The notes beneath the pieces are model-generated. The model worked only from the letters and a program-made list of their open reading frames with translations, made no database searches and had not been told where the DNA came from. The position numbers were made by a program, and so were the translations under genes. Source: Jacaranda mimosifolia (Eukaryota > Streptophyta > Magnoliopsida > Lamiales > Bignoniaceae). From it: a stretch of DNA of 64,000 bases. Below are positions 35,162-47,409 of this stretch, one piece after another. Location of the stretch: NCBI GenBank assembly GCA_018894105.1, contig CM032120.1, positions 26,310,710 to 26,374,709 on the forward strand, read 5' to 3'. The number at the start of each line of letters is the position of its first letter. Positions within the stretch are counted from its first letter, which is position 1.

Positions 35162-38100
35162 CTAAATTAGCTTTTTCTTATGGAAATATCTTTTCAAGTA
35201 CCATATTTGGGCAATTGAAACCAGAATGCAGACTCCCAATGACATGATACTAAACCAAGCCACCCGACCATTTGTTGTTTCACTCACAGCTCGCATCTCT
35301 GCTTCTCTGCAAGGACAAGTTTACAAATTACAAGGAATGCGATAAGAATGAACAGCATTATAATAATAATAATAATAACAACAACTGAATTAATGAACAA
35401 ATATATATATATATTTAAATATATGTTTATGTACGTACCTGCTCTTAAGATACAGAAGATTTTCATGGATAGCCTCCACTGCTCCTTCGAGCTTCCTTAG
35501 CTCCAGTTCAACACCCTACTAGAGGGACAATATATGTAAATCTTTCTAAACTACAAGCAAGAACCTCATACACTTTAAATCTAATTCTGAGCTCTAATTT
35601 TTGCCACTTAATTCTCTTCAAACTACTCTAAACTTTTGCCACAATCAGAAATCGTATACTTTTGATCGATGTTGACAGCATTTTATAATACCCAGCATGC
35701 AAATCTCAGGTGAAATGGCACAGCATCATCTAATTAAAAAGATAAGCTAAAAGTATTTTTGTGCAAAAGTATCTTTGCTCATGTGCATCTGCCTATTGGT
35801 TTCCCAAATCTTGTAATAGTAAAGTTGCAAGTGGGAATAGTACTTATTTAAAAGCTTAAAGTACTCACCTCAATTTTCTCCTTTCTCGCAACTGAGTCCC
35901 AATCCTTTGCTGCAATACCTGTCTTCCACTCAAGGTTAACACTTAGATCCCCGCCTCCTGGATTATGGCCATCAACCCAGAAACAAGCTAGATAGTTTCC
36001 ACCCTCGGTAGTTGTAAATGCAAATTGACCATGTGTGACATTTTCCTTGTGATGAAGGGTATTCCCATACGGTGAAGTGACCTGCAGCAGAAATGTAGAC
36101 TCGCATTAATTGGCCAGGAAGTGCGAGAAAGATGGAGCGCCGCACTAATCATGTGGAACGACTCAAAGGTTGGTGTTATTGTCCTTTAAAACTTCAAGTT
36201 GGAGGTAATATCCAGGATAACTAAAGGAAATTCTCTGGTTTCCGGCAAAGGCTAAAAGCTATCTTCTCTATGTCAGAATCTCTTCTTGCTCAGGACACAT
36301 CAGATGAAGGGACAGAGAGTGGAATCAATAACAAAAGGTGAGATGCCAAATCAAGGGGAAATTTTTTTTAAAATAGGAGTAATCCAAAGTGAACTAGTTA
36401 AACTCTATCATTCTTAGGTCTGTTGGCAGTTGAAATTATGCCTGCCTGCCATATAAATTCAAGTCTGAAACCTATAATTGAATTGAAAGATATAATCAAG
36501 CAGTCTCAACACATAAGAATTAGCTGCCACCAGCTAAATTTGAAAGAGAAAATCCACATTTTGACTATAAGTGGAAAAAAAAAAAAAATCCAAAAAAATG
36601 CAGAACATAGGTAGAAGGTGAACTTTCTTCACCATATAATCACAAAACAGCAGTGGGCCATGTCTTACAAGTGGGTAGAAGCAATATATTGACCAAGCAA
36701 ATAGCACCATAGTCAGCTACCTTCCCATTAAGCACCATTATTCCATGTATTAAAAAGTAAAAGCTATAATCTTCAAAACTATGCTTTTCACTTTGGTCAA
36801 CAGGAAAAGAGCTTGCCTATTTAATTGGAAATGTGAAACTTAAAACATTTCCGATTGACCAAAAGAAAGAAAGAAAGAAAGAAAGCAAAAAAAATAAAAA
36901 ATAACAATATATATATATATATATGAGATGTTAGAGGTTCAAAAGGTACACATCTAAGCCATAGTCGCTCATTATTACAACTATGCATGTAATAACTTAG
37001 TTTCCTTCTAAGTTTTTGTAACTTCATTGTCTTTTTCCATATAAATCTTGTCTTACCCTTGATTGTGTGAAAACTATAGCTAATACTACCTTTGCTACAT
37101 GATACTTTCTCTTCTTTACCTGAAGTCAAACCATGGATGGATTTTATGGAAGCAGAAGAATGAAAGACAGGATGTTTTATAGTTTTCGATTCTTCTCTGA
37201 CGGACCATCAACTATTCTGCCCAAAGTTTTTCCGTTCATAGTAGCTCTACCTTTCAATAATTTGTTCTGCTCTTACTCATTGCTGTTTTAGTAAAATGAA
37301 GACATAACATTCAATTTTCCAAGTAGTTGCCCAATCATATGTGGGAAAAGATATCTTCTCTGAAGTCTTAAAATTTGTCTATTAAGACATGAATTTTCTG
37401 AAAATTATTTGCTTCCTCGATATAAGCTGAAAATTATACATTCTACACTTCACTTTTGTAAGATGCGCCTTGCCATGTATCTGGCACATTTGAACTACTA
37501 ACGACGAAAACAAACTTTACCTGTCACTCACCAAAAGCACGATTCTTATTTTTAAAAAAAAAACACATTACAGTAACTCATAAGTATATACTTCCTTGTT
37601 GTTCCCTTATTTATATTGGTTCCAAACTCATCTCAAATGAGTTTTGCAACATCTTAATTTTGAGACATAAATGTTTGAATTGCTGGATAATGAGGGAAAA
37701 TAAAAAATAATAGGATGGCATGAGAAATACATGTTCATGCATAAGGATACTAAATTACCAAGTAGAAAAGATAGAAAATTCATCACAAACCTCCATTATC
37801 CATTTACTATCGCAATTTTTGGATTATTATATGATGATATTTGAACGTTCCATATGTAGAAAAGAAATAGAAAGAGGTTTCTATTAGTCAATGATTAAAT
37901 GAATAAAAACAAAATATGGATAGAATATAATGAAATTGAGCCATTTTGAAGTTCCCTATGAAAGGAGGCATGGAACAGAGCTACTGCAAAGAAGTTCCGG
38001 GAGTTACGAAGGAGGGTTCAAGCTCATATTGGTCATGGGCAGAGAACAAGAATTGAACTCCATGAAATCTAATTTTCCATTGTTCCTCAGTAGCTCAATG

Positions 38101-38959
38101 ATAGAGCTACCAGCTGTTAACCGGTTAGTTGTGAATTGCAATCCCACTCAAGGAGATCTGATTCACTCTTAAGGAGCATTCAAAGGTGATGGGAAACAAC
38201 CACAACCCACAATGAAGAAAATAACGAGATTGAGAAAATATAGCTAGTGTTTTCTTTTACAAACAAAATATCATCAACTTAAGTAATGCCTTGTTCTGTT
38301 TTGAGATTAAGGGGGAATCAAAGTATATCTACTTGAGAGATCATTAGCTCCATTCAATCAGCTTCTCACAATACTTCATTCAATAAATTGGACATCTATC
38401 ACTCTTTGTATCCTAAACCTTCACTTTAATTTGGACAATCCTTTCGCTCAAGTTCAATGAAAACCTTTATCACCAAGTGCTAAAACTTACACATGATACC
38501 CCTGAAAAAAGTCACATTCTTGATAGTCTTGATTGCTTTTATCTATTTGCAATGGACCCAAATAGAACTTCCACTTTACCCAGCTTAGTATCCGTATCAA
38601 CTTCGCATGCACCACAATAACTTTCTGAAATCGAACTCAAATATTTGTATTGGTAATTATTATCTTAATACAACATAAATGAGCTTATTTAAATACATAA
38701 ACACACGCAGAAAATTGAAGGCAATAATTAGGGGAAGAAAAATGACCCTAACCTTGGCGGAAATGGTAGGGGTGGGGTGGACGTGGTCATCGGAAATGAC
38801 GACGTAATCAGCCAAAACGACAACGTTGTTATTAATCTCTTCCGAGACGCACTTGGTTCCGGTCGCCGGCAAACTCAACCATATGGCCTCGGTCCTCCGC
38901 AGAACACACAGCAAAGCTAACAGGAGCACCGCGCGCACGTTAGCATCCGCCCCCATCAT
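35162..38959 (-). CDS. p24 delta family protein (emp24/GOLD cargo receptor), four exons
   Basis: Minus-strand exons, in order, are 38753-38959, 35869-36081, 35439-35515 and 35162-35306. They total 642 bases and 213 residues, the usual p24 length. A signal peptide ([15 protein letters not shown], cleavage near residue 25) is followed by a GOLD domain with the paired cysteines in TKCVSEE and YLACFWV. An NVT sequon lies in the same domain. A coiled coil ([20 protein letters not shown]) precedes the transmembrane helix ([21 protein letters not shown]) and the cytosolic tail RYFHKKKLI. The tail carries both the aromatic pair for COPII and the KKxx signal for COPI. Such proteins cycle between ER and Golgi and help sort cargo such as GPI-anchored proteins. 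Start choice: the second of two adjacent Met codons is also possible. The first intron is about 2.7 kb. Confidence 0.92.
36082..38752 (-). other. Large first intron of the p24 gene
   Basis: The intron runs from a donor after GCCAAG (38752) to the acceptor TGCTGCAG (36082). It contains (GAAA)n and (TA)n tracts at about 36862-36924 and no recognisable exon. Small open frames on either strand (for example 37930-38172) have no identifiable features. Confidence 0.6.
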
Positions 38960-40851
38960 TATATCTTTCCAAATTTGGTTCCTTCAGTCCCGTATATACC
39001 TACGAACCGATCTCGAAGAAACGAATATCTAGCAGGGGTACGGGATCGGAGAAATCGAAGTTCTCGTATCAATTGTTTCGGATTCGGGTTATTGTTTGAA
39101 TTTTTATTGTCCTTCACATGCTGATACTGTACAGATCACGGTTGTATTGGGATTTGAGGGGACAACCCGTTATCTCCAGGCGGGCTGAATCTGATTGTGG
39201 ACCATTGAAATTAGCCCAGTTAAGTATGTGCCAGTTTCCAAATGTTTGTTGTGTTTGATTGTCCAATGGGCTGAATAACCTAGTTAGAAATTCAGACATA
39301 AGTCCAAAAATGGAAAGTTCGATGCAATTTAATTTTTTTTAAAATGATATAATTACTCATATTCATGATTTTAATATGTACAGAATGAAAACTTCACTTC
39401 CGATTCCATAGAAATTTTTATATATTATAATAAAATTAGACATTAAAGACACTAAAAAATATTATTTAAATAATATTACAATGGCAATTATATATTTAGT
39501 GATATTCTTTAAAAGTGTCATTTAAAGCGGTGTAACTAAAGATATAAAGATCATTAATTTATTTTTATTATGGCATTAATATCAACAAAAAAAATTATTA
39601 AATACTTTGTTAAAGTAGCACAAAAAAAATACTTTAGATAACATAATAAAACGCCACGAAAAATATTTTTAATGGCATGCTAATATGGTACTAAAAATGC
39701 ATATAGTGGAATGCTAAAGTGCCACAAGAATTTCTTAAAATGACATGCTAATATAGCACAAAAAATACAATAAATGACATGTTAAAATATTTAAATAATT
39801 TTTAAATGGCGTGCTAACGTGCCATAAAAATACATATAGTAATGTTAAAATGCCACAAAAGATTAACTTAAACCAGTGGTCGCCGCACACTTAATAAATG
39901 TGCATCTAGTAATATAATTGATGTATATAAATAAATAATCATATATTTAATAAAATTTAAAGATCAAGATAGTTGTATTCATCAAACAAACTTCAAATGA
40001 AATTTACATAATTAAATTATAGTAAAATATTATAGATAAAAGACAACATACCTACGATAAGAAGTTAAAAAAGATATAACAATTTGCATAGAAATGGAAA
40101 TATGTACGAATTGTGTACAATAGAGATGGTGGTTATCTATGCAAGTTATGAAATTAAAAATAAAAATAAGGGCATTTTTTGAAAATGTACATGAAAGCAC
40201 ACCAAATAGGGAGTTAGGGGCTTTATTAATAGCATGGACGATATAATAAGATGCCACAACAAATTAATTAAATATCTTAAATTAATTGCCATAAAATATA
40301 ACTTTAAATGATATGCTAATAATCCACAGCCACTACATCATATGTGAGGTTCCAACACTGTCCAACTGCTCCTTTATAAGGGAACACACAATTATTAGCC
40401 TCTCAGTTATTTAAATATATGTGCTTGAATTTATTATAGCAAACTAGCACTTAGTGAACAATCGATGAGCGTACATTCAATAAAAATAAAAATTAACATT
40501 TTTTTAAATGGTTTGAAAATAATTATCATAATAGAGAAAAAAATCAATTAGTTAATACCAATGCGCCAAACTCATTTGTGCATCTTTGAAAAAAATTAAC
40601 ATAAATAGAAATAAAAAAATTAGTTTAAATGAAAAAAATCACACCTGAAGGAAGAAGTTGAATAAAATAAAAATATATATAACCACATGTAGCCTTTATG
40701 GAACTATTATGTAGTAGTAGTAGTAAGGAGATAGGGAAGGAGGGTAGTGGGATGGTGGTTACTTTATGTAGACATGGATTTTTTTTTAAGAAATAAGGAC
40801 ATTTTAAGAAGGACATTTGAAAAGATACCAAAATGGGATATAATCTTTATT
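38960..40851. other. p24 upstream region and AT-rich DNA with decayed repeats
   Basis: The first few hundred bases upstream of 38959 should hold the p24 promoter; no clear TATA box was picked. From about 39300 the DNA is AT-rich and contains the degenerate array noted at 39560-40345. Confidence 0.5.
39560..40345. repeat. Degenerate array of tggcatgctaata/gtgccacaa words, possible CACTA remnant
   Basis: Words such as tggcatgctaatatggtac, gaatgctaaagtgccacaa, gacatgctaatatagcac, ggcgtgctaacgtgccata and tgttaaaatgccacaa recur in both orientations over 39640-39870. Related words return near 40245-40325. A CACTAC occurs at 40335. Subterminal repeats of plant CACTA transposons look like this, but no matching opposite end or transposase was found. 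Confidence 0.35.
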
Positions 40852-40856
40852 AATAG

Positions 40857-41719
40857 TGATAAGGGTGTAAATAGTTTGGGAAGGCATTGAGCTAAAGTCC
40901 AATCCAATCAACTAGATGGCTGGTCAATAGAAGTGTTTGATGATGTAACGGGGTCGAGTCCTGCAACTAATAGCAAACGTCAGGCCTGCCGAGGGGCTCT
41001 TGGCTAAGGCACTTCGACACTCAAGTCAGTATATCATCGACTAGAATGTAGAGCAGTAGATTGAGGGCTTTGAGTGATAATAAGCATACCTTGTTGAAGG
41101 CAGACAATGGGGTATTTATAACCTTCATAGTGTGATTGATATATCTATAATGCCCTTGTCGCACATAAAAGGCCTTTGTCCTTGCTTAAGGACCTTTGAG
41201 TCTTCTCCAACTTATATGCTATGCCAGGTGGTGCTGCCTCCAGCTACTAAGGACAAGATGGTGCATTGAAGGCGTGCACTAGCCTGGTACGGTTGAAAAG
41301 ATTGTACTGGTGGCAGCATACGCCATTAATGCGGAGACATGTCGCTTGTCATAGCATTCAATGCGGCAGAGAAGCCGTCATGTCTGATCGAACTCCCCGG
41401 TTGAGATTAGCACTCGCCTATGAGACATTCGCATGGACTCTAGTCAACAGGATGATGCTCTATCTTATTCAAATGTCTCTTTGGCTGAGCATTGAACAGA
41501 GCTTCCTTGATCACAGTCGACCATACTCTGGTCGACAGGAACGAATGTTGATACTCGCGCTAGTAGATAGAGCCCAGTGAGGTCGGACCTAGTCGATTAC
41601 ATAGTCGGCTCACACCCAGTTGGGTCTGGTAGGTAATTGGGTTATCTCGCATTGTATCTTTGCTCTGATCGAGCGCTATTAGGTTGGACTTGCTGAGTCT
41701 ATTGGGCTACTCCATATTA
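40857..41719 (-). repeat. 3' LTR of the short element
   Basis: On the plus strand it starts tgataagggtgtaaatagtttggg and ends gctactccatatta. The expected terminal CA has become TA. It matches 43289-44140 with many transitions. The open frame at 41266-41580 is inside the LTR and is not a gene. Confidence 0.85.
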
Positions 41720-41941
41720 TGAGTCCCCCCACTTTTAAGTCCTAATCAAAATGATCGACGAGAAAAAATAGGGAGTAGTTGATTGGTGGGAACTAAATAC
41801 GCTCGATGAGGGGTCTCATGATTTCAAAAAATCGACGAGGGTTTCAATGCATTTAATGCATATGTTACATTGGGTCACGTGAAGCGTTAGGCAACGGCTG
41901 CGTAATAATTGCAGTCGTTTGGGTTACTGCACATTGAAGCC

Positions 41942-41948
41942 TATAAAA
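41942..41948 (+). promoter_or_regulatory. TATA box for the antisense ORF of the short element
   Basis: TATAAAA in the context gaagcctataaaaaggtgcag lies about 190 bases before the ATG at 42136. The surrounding ~150 bases align with the minus-strand region near 27075-27250 of the larger element. Confidence 0.6.
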
Positions 41949-42135
41949 AGGTGCAGTAAAAAACTTCATTTGTACTTTTACTGCGTCTAAAGAGGTCGAA
42001 ATCAATTTTTTACTTCTCTTTCCTGCTCATCGAGTTTTATTGTATTCTTTCTGACTGTGTAAGTTTCTTGAATTGTACTTCAATTTGAGCAAGCTTTGAT
42101 TTCTGCTTATTTAAATCAAATTTAGAGTATTCAAC

Positions 42136-43143
42136 ATGTTAGTGGTGTTTGATGAGGGTAGCAATAGGGAGAGCAGTAGTGAGGATGCGAGGTTGAATGA
42201 TGGTTCGACCAGGGGGAATGGCTCAAGTAACAAGTCGAACGATTCTAGTAGCAATAGCTCTAGTTCCTCTAACTCTACAAGTGATGCTTGGGTCTATGTT
42301 GGGGATGGTCCCAGTAGAGTCAATCTCTTGTGTCCCGTGATCGGTTATTCACACCCGACCACTATAGTGAAATCACATCTAAAATCACACAAAGTGACCT
42401 TGAGTTGCTTAGGTAGTTTTACCATATTCCTTCGAATTTTGAGTTGCTCATTCTCGAACCACATGATAGGAAGCACCAACCTCGCGCCGGGTGTATTACT
42501 ATATTCGAAGAGGCGCTGAAGTGTGGCCTTAGGTTTTCCGTAGCCTAGTCTATAGTTGACTTATTGATAGGTCTACAGGTTTGTATAACCCAACTCCTTT
42601 CGAACTATTTCTCGATCCTCTATAGTTTCATCGTCTTGATGTGAATGAACAACCAGCCCCTCAGTTTTGCCAATTTCTCCAACCTTTTTTATCTACCCAT
42701 GTCTTGCAAGTCGGGCAGCACCAAGAAGTAGGGCTTTTACTATCTCACCGCTTGCCCTCGTCGAAAGTTTTTGGTGACTCCTTCTTCATCTGACGATCAA
42801 GAGTGGAAAAAATGTTATCTTTACATTTGAGCGCTAGGATGGGGGGATGGGTTTAGCATTCCCAAAGGGTGGTAGAGAAGTCACGTCAAAATGCCAGGGA
42901 ATGGGAACCCTACTTGGCCCAACACTTTCATACGAGACCTAACCCAGTTTGGTCAAATGGAGGCTACTAGGTTTATTGATGAGAGAAATTTGGTGTTGGC
43001 AAGCTTATCGCCTGCTCAGTTCAATTTGCCCGTGGACACTCAACTAGGTAGATGTTTTTATTAATTCTTTTTGCACTAAATTGCTAATCTTTCTAGTCGA
43101 TTAGTGTTAACTCCCTTCTTCCTTTGTAGATCAGAAGAAGTCA
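42136..43143 (+). pseudogene. Antisense ORF remnant of the short element
   Basis: The open part (42136-42519) starts MLVVFDEGSNRESSSED and has a long serine/asparagine-rich run (SSNKSNDSSSNSSSSSNSTS). Frame-shifted pieces after it read GFYYLTACPRRKFLVTP and EWKKCYLYI (about 42730-42830), then LVLASLSPAQFNLPVD (about 42991-43040). These match the blocks of the antisense ORF at 24464-26950. The coiled-coil and C-terminal parts are missing. Stops and shifts show decay. Function is unknown. Confidence 0.7.
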
Positions 43144-43288
43144 TGAATTATGCGTTCCAACAGACCATCGCCCGCCAACAGCGGATTCAAAAGCGTCGAC
43201 AAGCGTCCACTCAACGATAGGCCGTCGGTTAGGATACTCTCTACCAACTCCACCAACTGCTCTACCTCCTCTCACAAACGATGCTAAA

Positions 43289-44140
43289 TGATGAGGATGT
43301 AAATAGTTTGGGAAGGTATTGGGGTAAAGTCCAGTCCAATCGACCAGATGGCTGGTTAATAGAAGTGCTTGATGATGTAATGGGGTCAAGTCTTGCAATC
43401 AATAGCAAACGTCAGGCTTGCTGAGGGGCCTTTGGCTAAGGCATTTCGACGCTCAAGTCAGTATATTATCGACTAAAATATAGAGTAGCAGAGTGAGGGC
43501 TTTGAGTGATAATGAGCATACCTTGTTGAAGGCTAGTAATGGGATATTTATAGCTTTCGTAGTGTGATTGATATGTCTATAATGCCCTTGTTGCACATAA
43601 AGGGCCTTTATTCTTACTTGAGGGCCTTTGAGTCTTCTCCAACTTGTGTACTATTCCAGGTGGTGCTACATCCAGCTACTTAGGATAATGTGGTACACTG
43701 GAGGTGCGCACTAGCCTGTGTGGCTAAAAATGTTGTACTGGTGGTGGCATGAGCCATTAATGGGGAGGCATGCCGTTCGTCAGAGCATTCAATGCGGCAG
43801 AGAAGCCGTCGTGTTTGATTGACCTCCCTGGTCAAGATTAGCACTTGCCCACGAGACATCCATGTAGACTCTGGTCGACAGGTTGGCGTTCTGTCTTATT
43901 CAAATGTATCTCTGGCTGAGTGCTGAAAAGAGCTTCCTCGATCATGATCGGCCATACTCTGGTCGACAAGAGCGAATGCTGATACTCACACTGGTAGATA
44001 GAGCTCAGTGAGGTCGGACCTGGTCTATTATGTGGTTGGCCCACGGCCAGTTGGGCCTGGTAGGTAATTAGGCTATCTTGCATCGTATTTTTGCTCTAGT
44101 CGAGAGCTATTGAGTTGGGCCATTGGGCTACCCCATATCA
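43289..44140 (-). repeat. 5' LTR of the short element
   Basis: On the plus strand it starts tgatgaggatgtaaatagtttggg and ends gggctaccccatatca. Just inside its left edge the minus strand reads tttagcatcgtttgtgagag, which aligns with the primer binding site at 18001 after mostly C/T and G/A changes. Confidence 0.85.
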
Positions 44141-44145
44141 AATAA

Positions 44146-45566
44146 TATAGATAATACATTTGAAAAAGTGTGAGAAATTAAATATAGAAATAGAAAAAAT
44201 CAAAAAACATTTAAGTGTTTTATATTTTTTAAAATATGGTTAATTTAGTTAATATATTAAAATTATATCAAGTAGTTAATTTAATCAATAAAATACTTAT
44301 AATATATATTTCTAAAATTTATAGTTATTAATATATCTGTATTTTATCTATTTTTTATGGGTTTTTTTTTTCATATTACACCATAACTAAATTATGAGTG
44401 ATGTATTTTCTTTCAAAAGAAAAAAGTAGCAATACTAGTTAAATTCCTTTGGCACATAGTTATGTTGATATTTTCAATAACATTCTATTATGTTTTTATA
44501 ATATTTATTAATCAATTACTATTAAGTATTATACTACTAATATCATTTCTTACTACTATCAGCTATTTTATTGTGTCATTACACTGTAACCTATTATTAA
44601 GTTAGTATTATTAAATAATTCATGATATTTTTTTTAAGTGACATCATTTAAGTTTTTCTATTTTTTTTTCACTTATACACGCACATTAAGAATACATTAA
44701 AATTTTATAAATACGAGGAGATGTTATTGCCAAGTATCATTGAGGCCAATTCAGCATTCGGTGGTGAATAATAAGATGTAAAAATATGCCACTCATAATG
44801 TAGTGACACATTTTCTCGTAAGTACTGATATATAAATATAAAAAGAATATGAATCCATTTAAAAAGTAAATTAAAAAAAGAGAGAAAAAGAGAACATCAT
44901 GGGTGGATTTAGCACCGGTATGTTCATAATGCAAGGGGGTGGCTAGAATTCAATGAAGACGGCATATGGGCTTTGACAAATGCGACACCACTGGCCCACT
45001 CCACCACTACCCAGATTCCCAACTATGATACAGATAAGAGTGTAAGTCCCCATCCCATCTCCACATTTTGGTCTATTTATATTCCCATTGAGAAAATGTT
45101 AAATTACAGAGCACCTAAAATACAATCATTGGATACAAATTTTTTACATCTACTTTGCCACTTTAACTGTACAAGAAAGCTGTAATCGAGAATTAGATAC
45201 AAGTTTACTTGCATATGGAACGATGTTGATGTAATAAAAAATTATATATGCATAGTGATTCTTGATAAATCTTTTTGGCTAGACAATGTGATTGATGTAT
45301 TATGGAATTAATTGTCTTAATTCTGTTAGTTTAATTTATTTCATAGTTTGAGACAGCACTACAACATGAGAGTTATTGATCAAATTGGATTGCGTAATAT
45401 ACCATATTATGTGGTAGAAGTACACATCAATTTGAAATTTGAGTAAATATAAAATGAAATTTTAGTTCAAAATTTGAATTATATATAGTATAAAACTTTT
45501 AATAAGATAATGAATACGTCATAAGGCAGACTATTGCAATGGTATAGACCCAATTCGATTAGATTC
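44146..45566. other. AT-rich intergenic DNA
   Basis: No gene or confident repeat is recognised. The small open frames here are AT-rich and featureless. Confidence 0.6.
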
Positions 45567-45944
45567 AGAGGGTGTTTGGATAATTTTATTTAAAAGGTCT
45601 TATAAGCTCCTACATCTTATAAGATATTTTTGGAACTCATAAAATATTAGGTTTTTTGTTAAAAATAAATTTTTAAAATGTTTGGATAAAATAATATTTT
45701 GGAGCTTATAAGATGTTATAGTAATGTCATTTTTGTAATTAATATAACTAAAATTAAGCTAACTTGTTAAAATCTTCAAAATAAATTAGACACTCCTTAC
45801 TTTTTTCAGAAAGAATTTATAAGCTCCCAACATCTTATTTTAAGAGTTTATAAGCTCTTTTTTTTAAAAATTTATCAAATACTTTTTCACATCTTATAAA
45901 CTCTCAAACATTTTATAAAATATAAGTTCACCCAAATACCCTCT
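45567..45944. mobile_element. MITE with inverted ends GAGGGTGTTTGG
   Basis: The left end agagggtgtttgg is the inverse of the right end ccaaataccctct with one mismatch. The AT-rich interior contains cttataagctcc, aagagtttataagctc and tttataaaatataag, like the element at 30061-30405. Flanking bases do not give a clear duplication. There is no coding capacity. Confidence 0.68.
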
Positions 45945-46850
45945 CAATCTATTCATCACCAATTATATGTACTCCATCATAATCGATTTAACTTGTGCAT
46001 TATCATTGTATGGATTCACTTCGTATATATTATAATATATAATACTAAATTTTGTTCTATATCAGATGAATACAATTTATAAGTTGTTCATTCTTTCATC
46101 CATTAAGATAATTTTCACAAATGCTAGCAGAAGAATACCTCGTCCAGCTGAACTTTTTATTTCAATTATTAGGTGTCTGATTACTCGGCTTGTGATATGT
46201 TTGGATTTATTTGTATGTTTTGTGGAGAATGTTCTAGAAACTAGGCTGAAAGAATGTGATTATATATGTGTGGGTGTATTTGTTTATATTTACGAAATGA
46301 TTAGAAATTTTTTGGAATGAATTTGTATTTTTGTTTTTCTATTATAAAGAGACATTATCTACTGTCGAGGTTAAATTAGTTAGTTTTTATAGGGGGGTTT
46401 TTTGGGGAGGGTGATAATGGGATTTAGAATTATATGTTTTTATATGCGTAGGCAGAATGAATGAGACGTGTATATATTTGCATAATGATTAAAAATGATA
46501 ACTGTGAGACAAAAATGATAAGTGGACCTCATTTTGGATTTGTTTTGGCATGGATGGAAAAATGTTTTGGAAAAATAAATCCAAACATTGCTAATATCTT
46601 GCAATAGATTTGATTACATTAGTTTTAAAATTTCATATTTTTGAAGAAAAAATGGAATAATATATATACCTAGTCTCTTGTCTGAATTTGCATTACCATG
46701 TGATTAATTAGATAAAGTCTTATAGTACCGTTGCCCCTAAAGTTGCACTTTTACATAATCATAATGTAACACAAAAGAGTCCCATATTTTTTAGCCTTTT
46801 AGCCAAACCAAACACTAATGAAGAAAATAAAGGCAAAACCATTAGGAATA
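45945..46850. other. AT-rich intergenic DNA
   Basis: The frame at 46066-46320 encodes a hydrophobic, AT-codon-driven peptide without recognisable features, and I do not call it a gene. Nothing else is seen. Confidence 0.55.
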
Positions 46851-46857
46851 ACGTCTC

Positions 46858-46865
46858 TTTATATG
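46858..46865 (+). promoter_or_regulatory. Likely TATA box of the MEE9-like gene
   Basis: TTTATATG lies about 105 bases before the ATG at 46966 and is followed by a C-rich leader (cctcccacaccccactacc). Confidence 0.45.
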
Positions 46866-46965
46866 ATTCTCCACAGTCCACACTTCTTTTTCTTCAAGTA
46901 ACATCACACCTCCCACACCCCACTACCACCACTGCCACTAACCAATTCCCGCAGGAAAAAGAAAA

Positions 46966-47409
46966 ATGGAAGCCCTCTTTTCAGAATTCTCATTCCTTTC
47001 AGATCAAGCCCTCTGCGACAAGAATTTCGATCCATCCACCATTGAAGACCTCATGAAGCTTTTCGAGGTGGAGGCGTACAAGGCCTGGGCAAATCTCGAG
47101 CTCGAGAGCGAAAACGAGGTCCAAAAGGCTCACGATTACATGAAAGAATCCGAGGAGTACTTAGATTCGGTCATGGAGAGCGCCATGGAGGAATTCCGCC
47201 GCTTCGAGGAGGAAATGGACAGAGCTGCCGCGGCGGAGCACAACAGTTTGGTTAGCGTCGCCGAGAGCGCCAGGAAAATGGGAAAGAACTTGGAAAAATC
47301 CGCCACTTTTGCTGCCAAAAAGTATATCGAAGCTGCCGTCAATTCTGCTACCACTTCGATGAAATCTGCTGTCAAGGCGATTTCTTCTAACAAGGTCCAT
47401 CCTTCGTAG
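46966..47409 (+). CDS. MEE9: Small intronless protein, MEE9-like
   Basis: A 147-residue protein starts MEALFSEFSFLSDQAL and has FDPSTIEDLMKLFEVEAYKA near residues 21-40. Long charged helices follow (ESEEYLDSVMESAMEEFRRF, residues ~61-80) and then an alanine-rich tail (residues ~115-140). It is mostly helical with coiled-coil potential, and has no signal peptide and no membrane segment. From memory it matches the small plant family that includes Arabidopsis maternal effect embryo arrest 9. The molecular role is not known. Codon use is more GC-rich than the flanks, which supports a real gene. The antisense frames at 47136-47400 are shadows. Confidence 0.75.
   Translation: MEALFSEFSFLSDQALCDKNFDPSTIEDLMKLFEVEAYKAWANLELESENEVQKAHDYMKESEEYLDSVMESAMEEFRRFEEEMDRAAAAEHNSLVSVAESARKMGKNLEKSATFAAKKYIEAAVNSATTSMKSAVKAISSNKVHPS

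Larger units (their letters stand above)
40857..44140 (-). mobile_element. Short inverted Tat-type element keeping only the antisense ORF
   Basis: Two related LTRs (40857-41719 and 43289-44140) enclose only about 1.57 kb. Read on the minus strand, the LTRs start TGATATGG and end CATCCTCATCA in the better copy. A polypurine-tract complement (tgagtcccccc) follows 41719, which proves minus orientation. Flanking AATAG (40852-40856) and AATAA (44141-44145) are a one-mismatch target duplication. No gag, reverse transcriptase, RNase H or integrase is present. The interior holds a promoter and the N-terminal half of the antisense ORF on the plus strand. LTR ends and the antisense ORF resemble the element at 17233-28057, but the LTR middles differ, so it is a related subfamily. 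It could only move with proteins supplied by another element. Confidence 0.85.

Noticed and set aside
46066..46320. Plus-strand frame of 84 codons before the MEE9-like gene
   Set aside because: It is a hydrophobic, AT-rich product with no homology that I recognise and no promoter or codon support.
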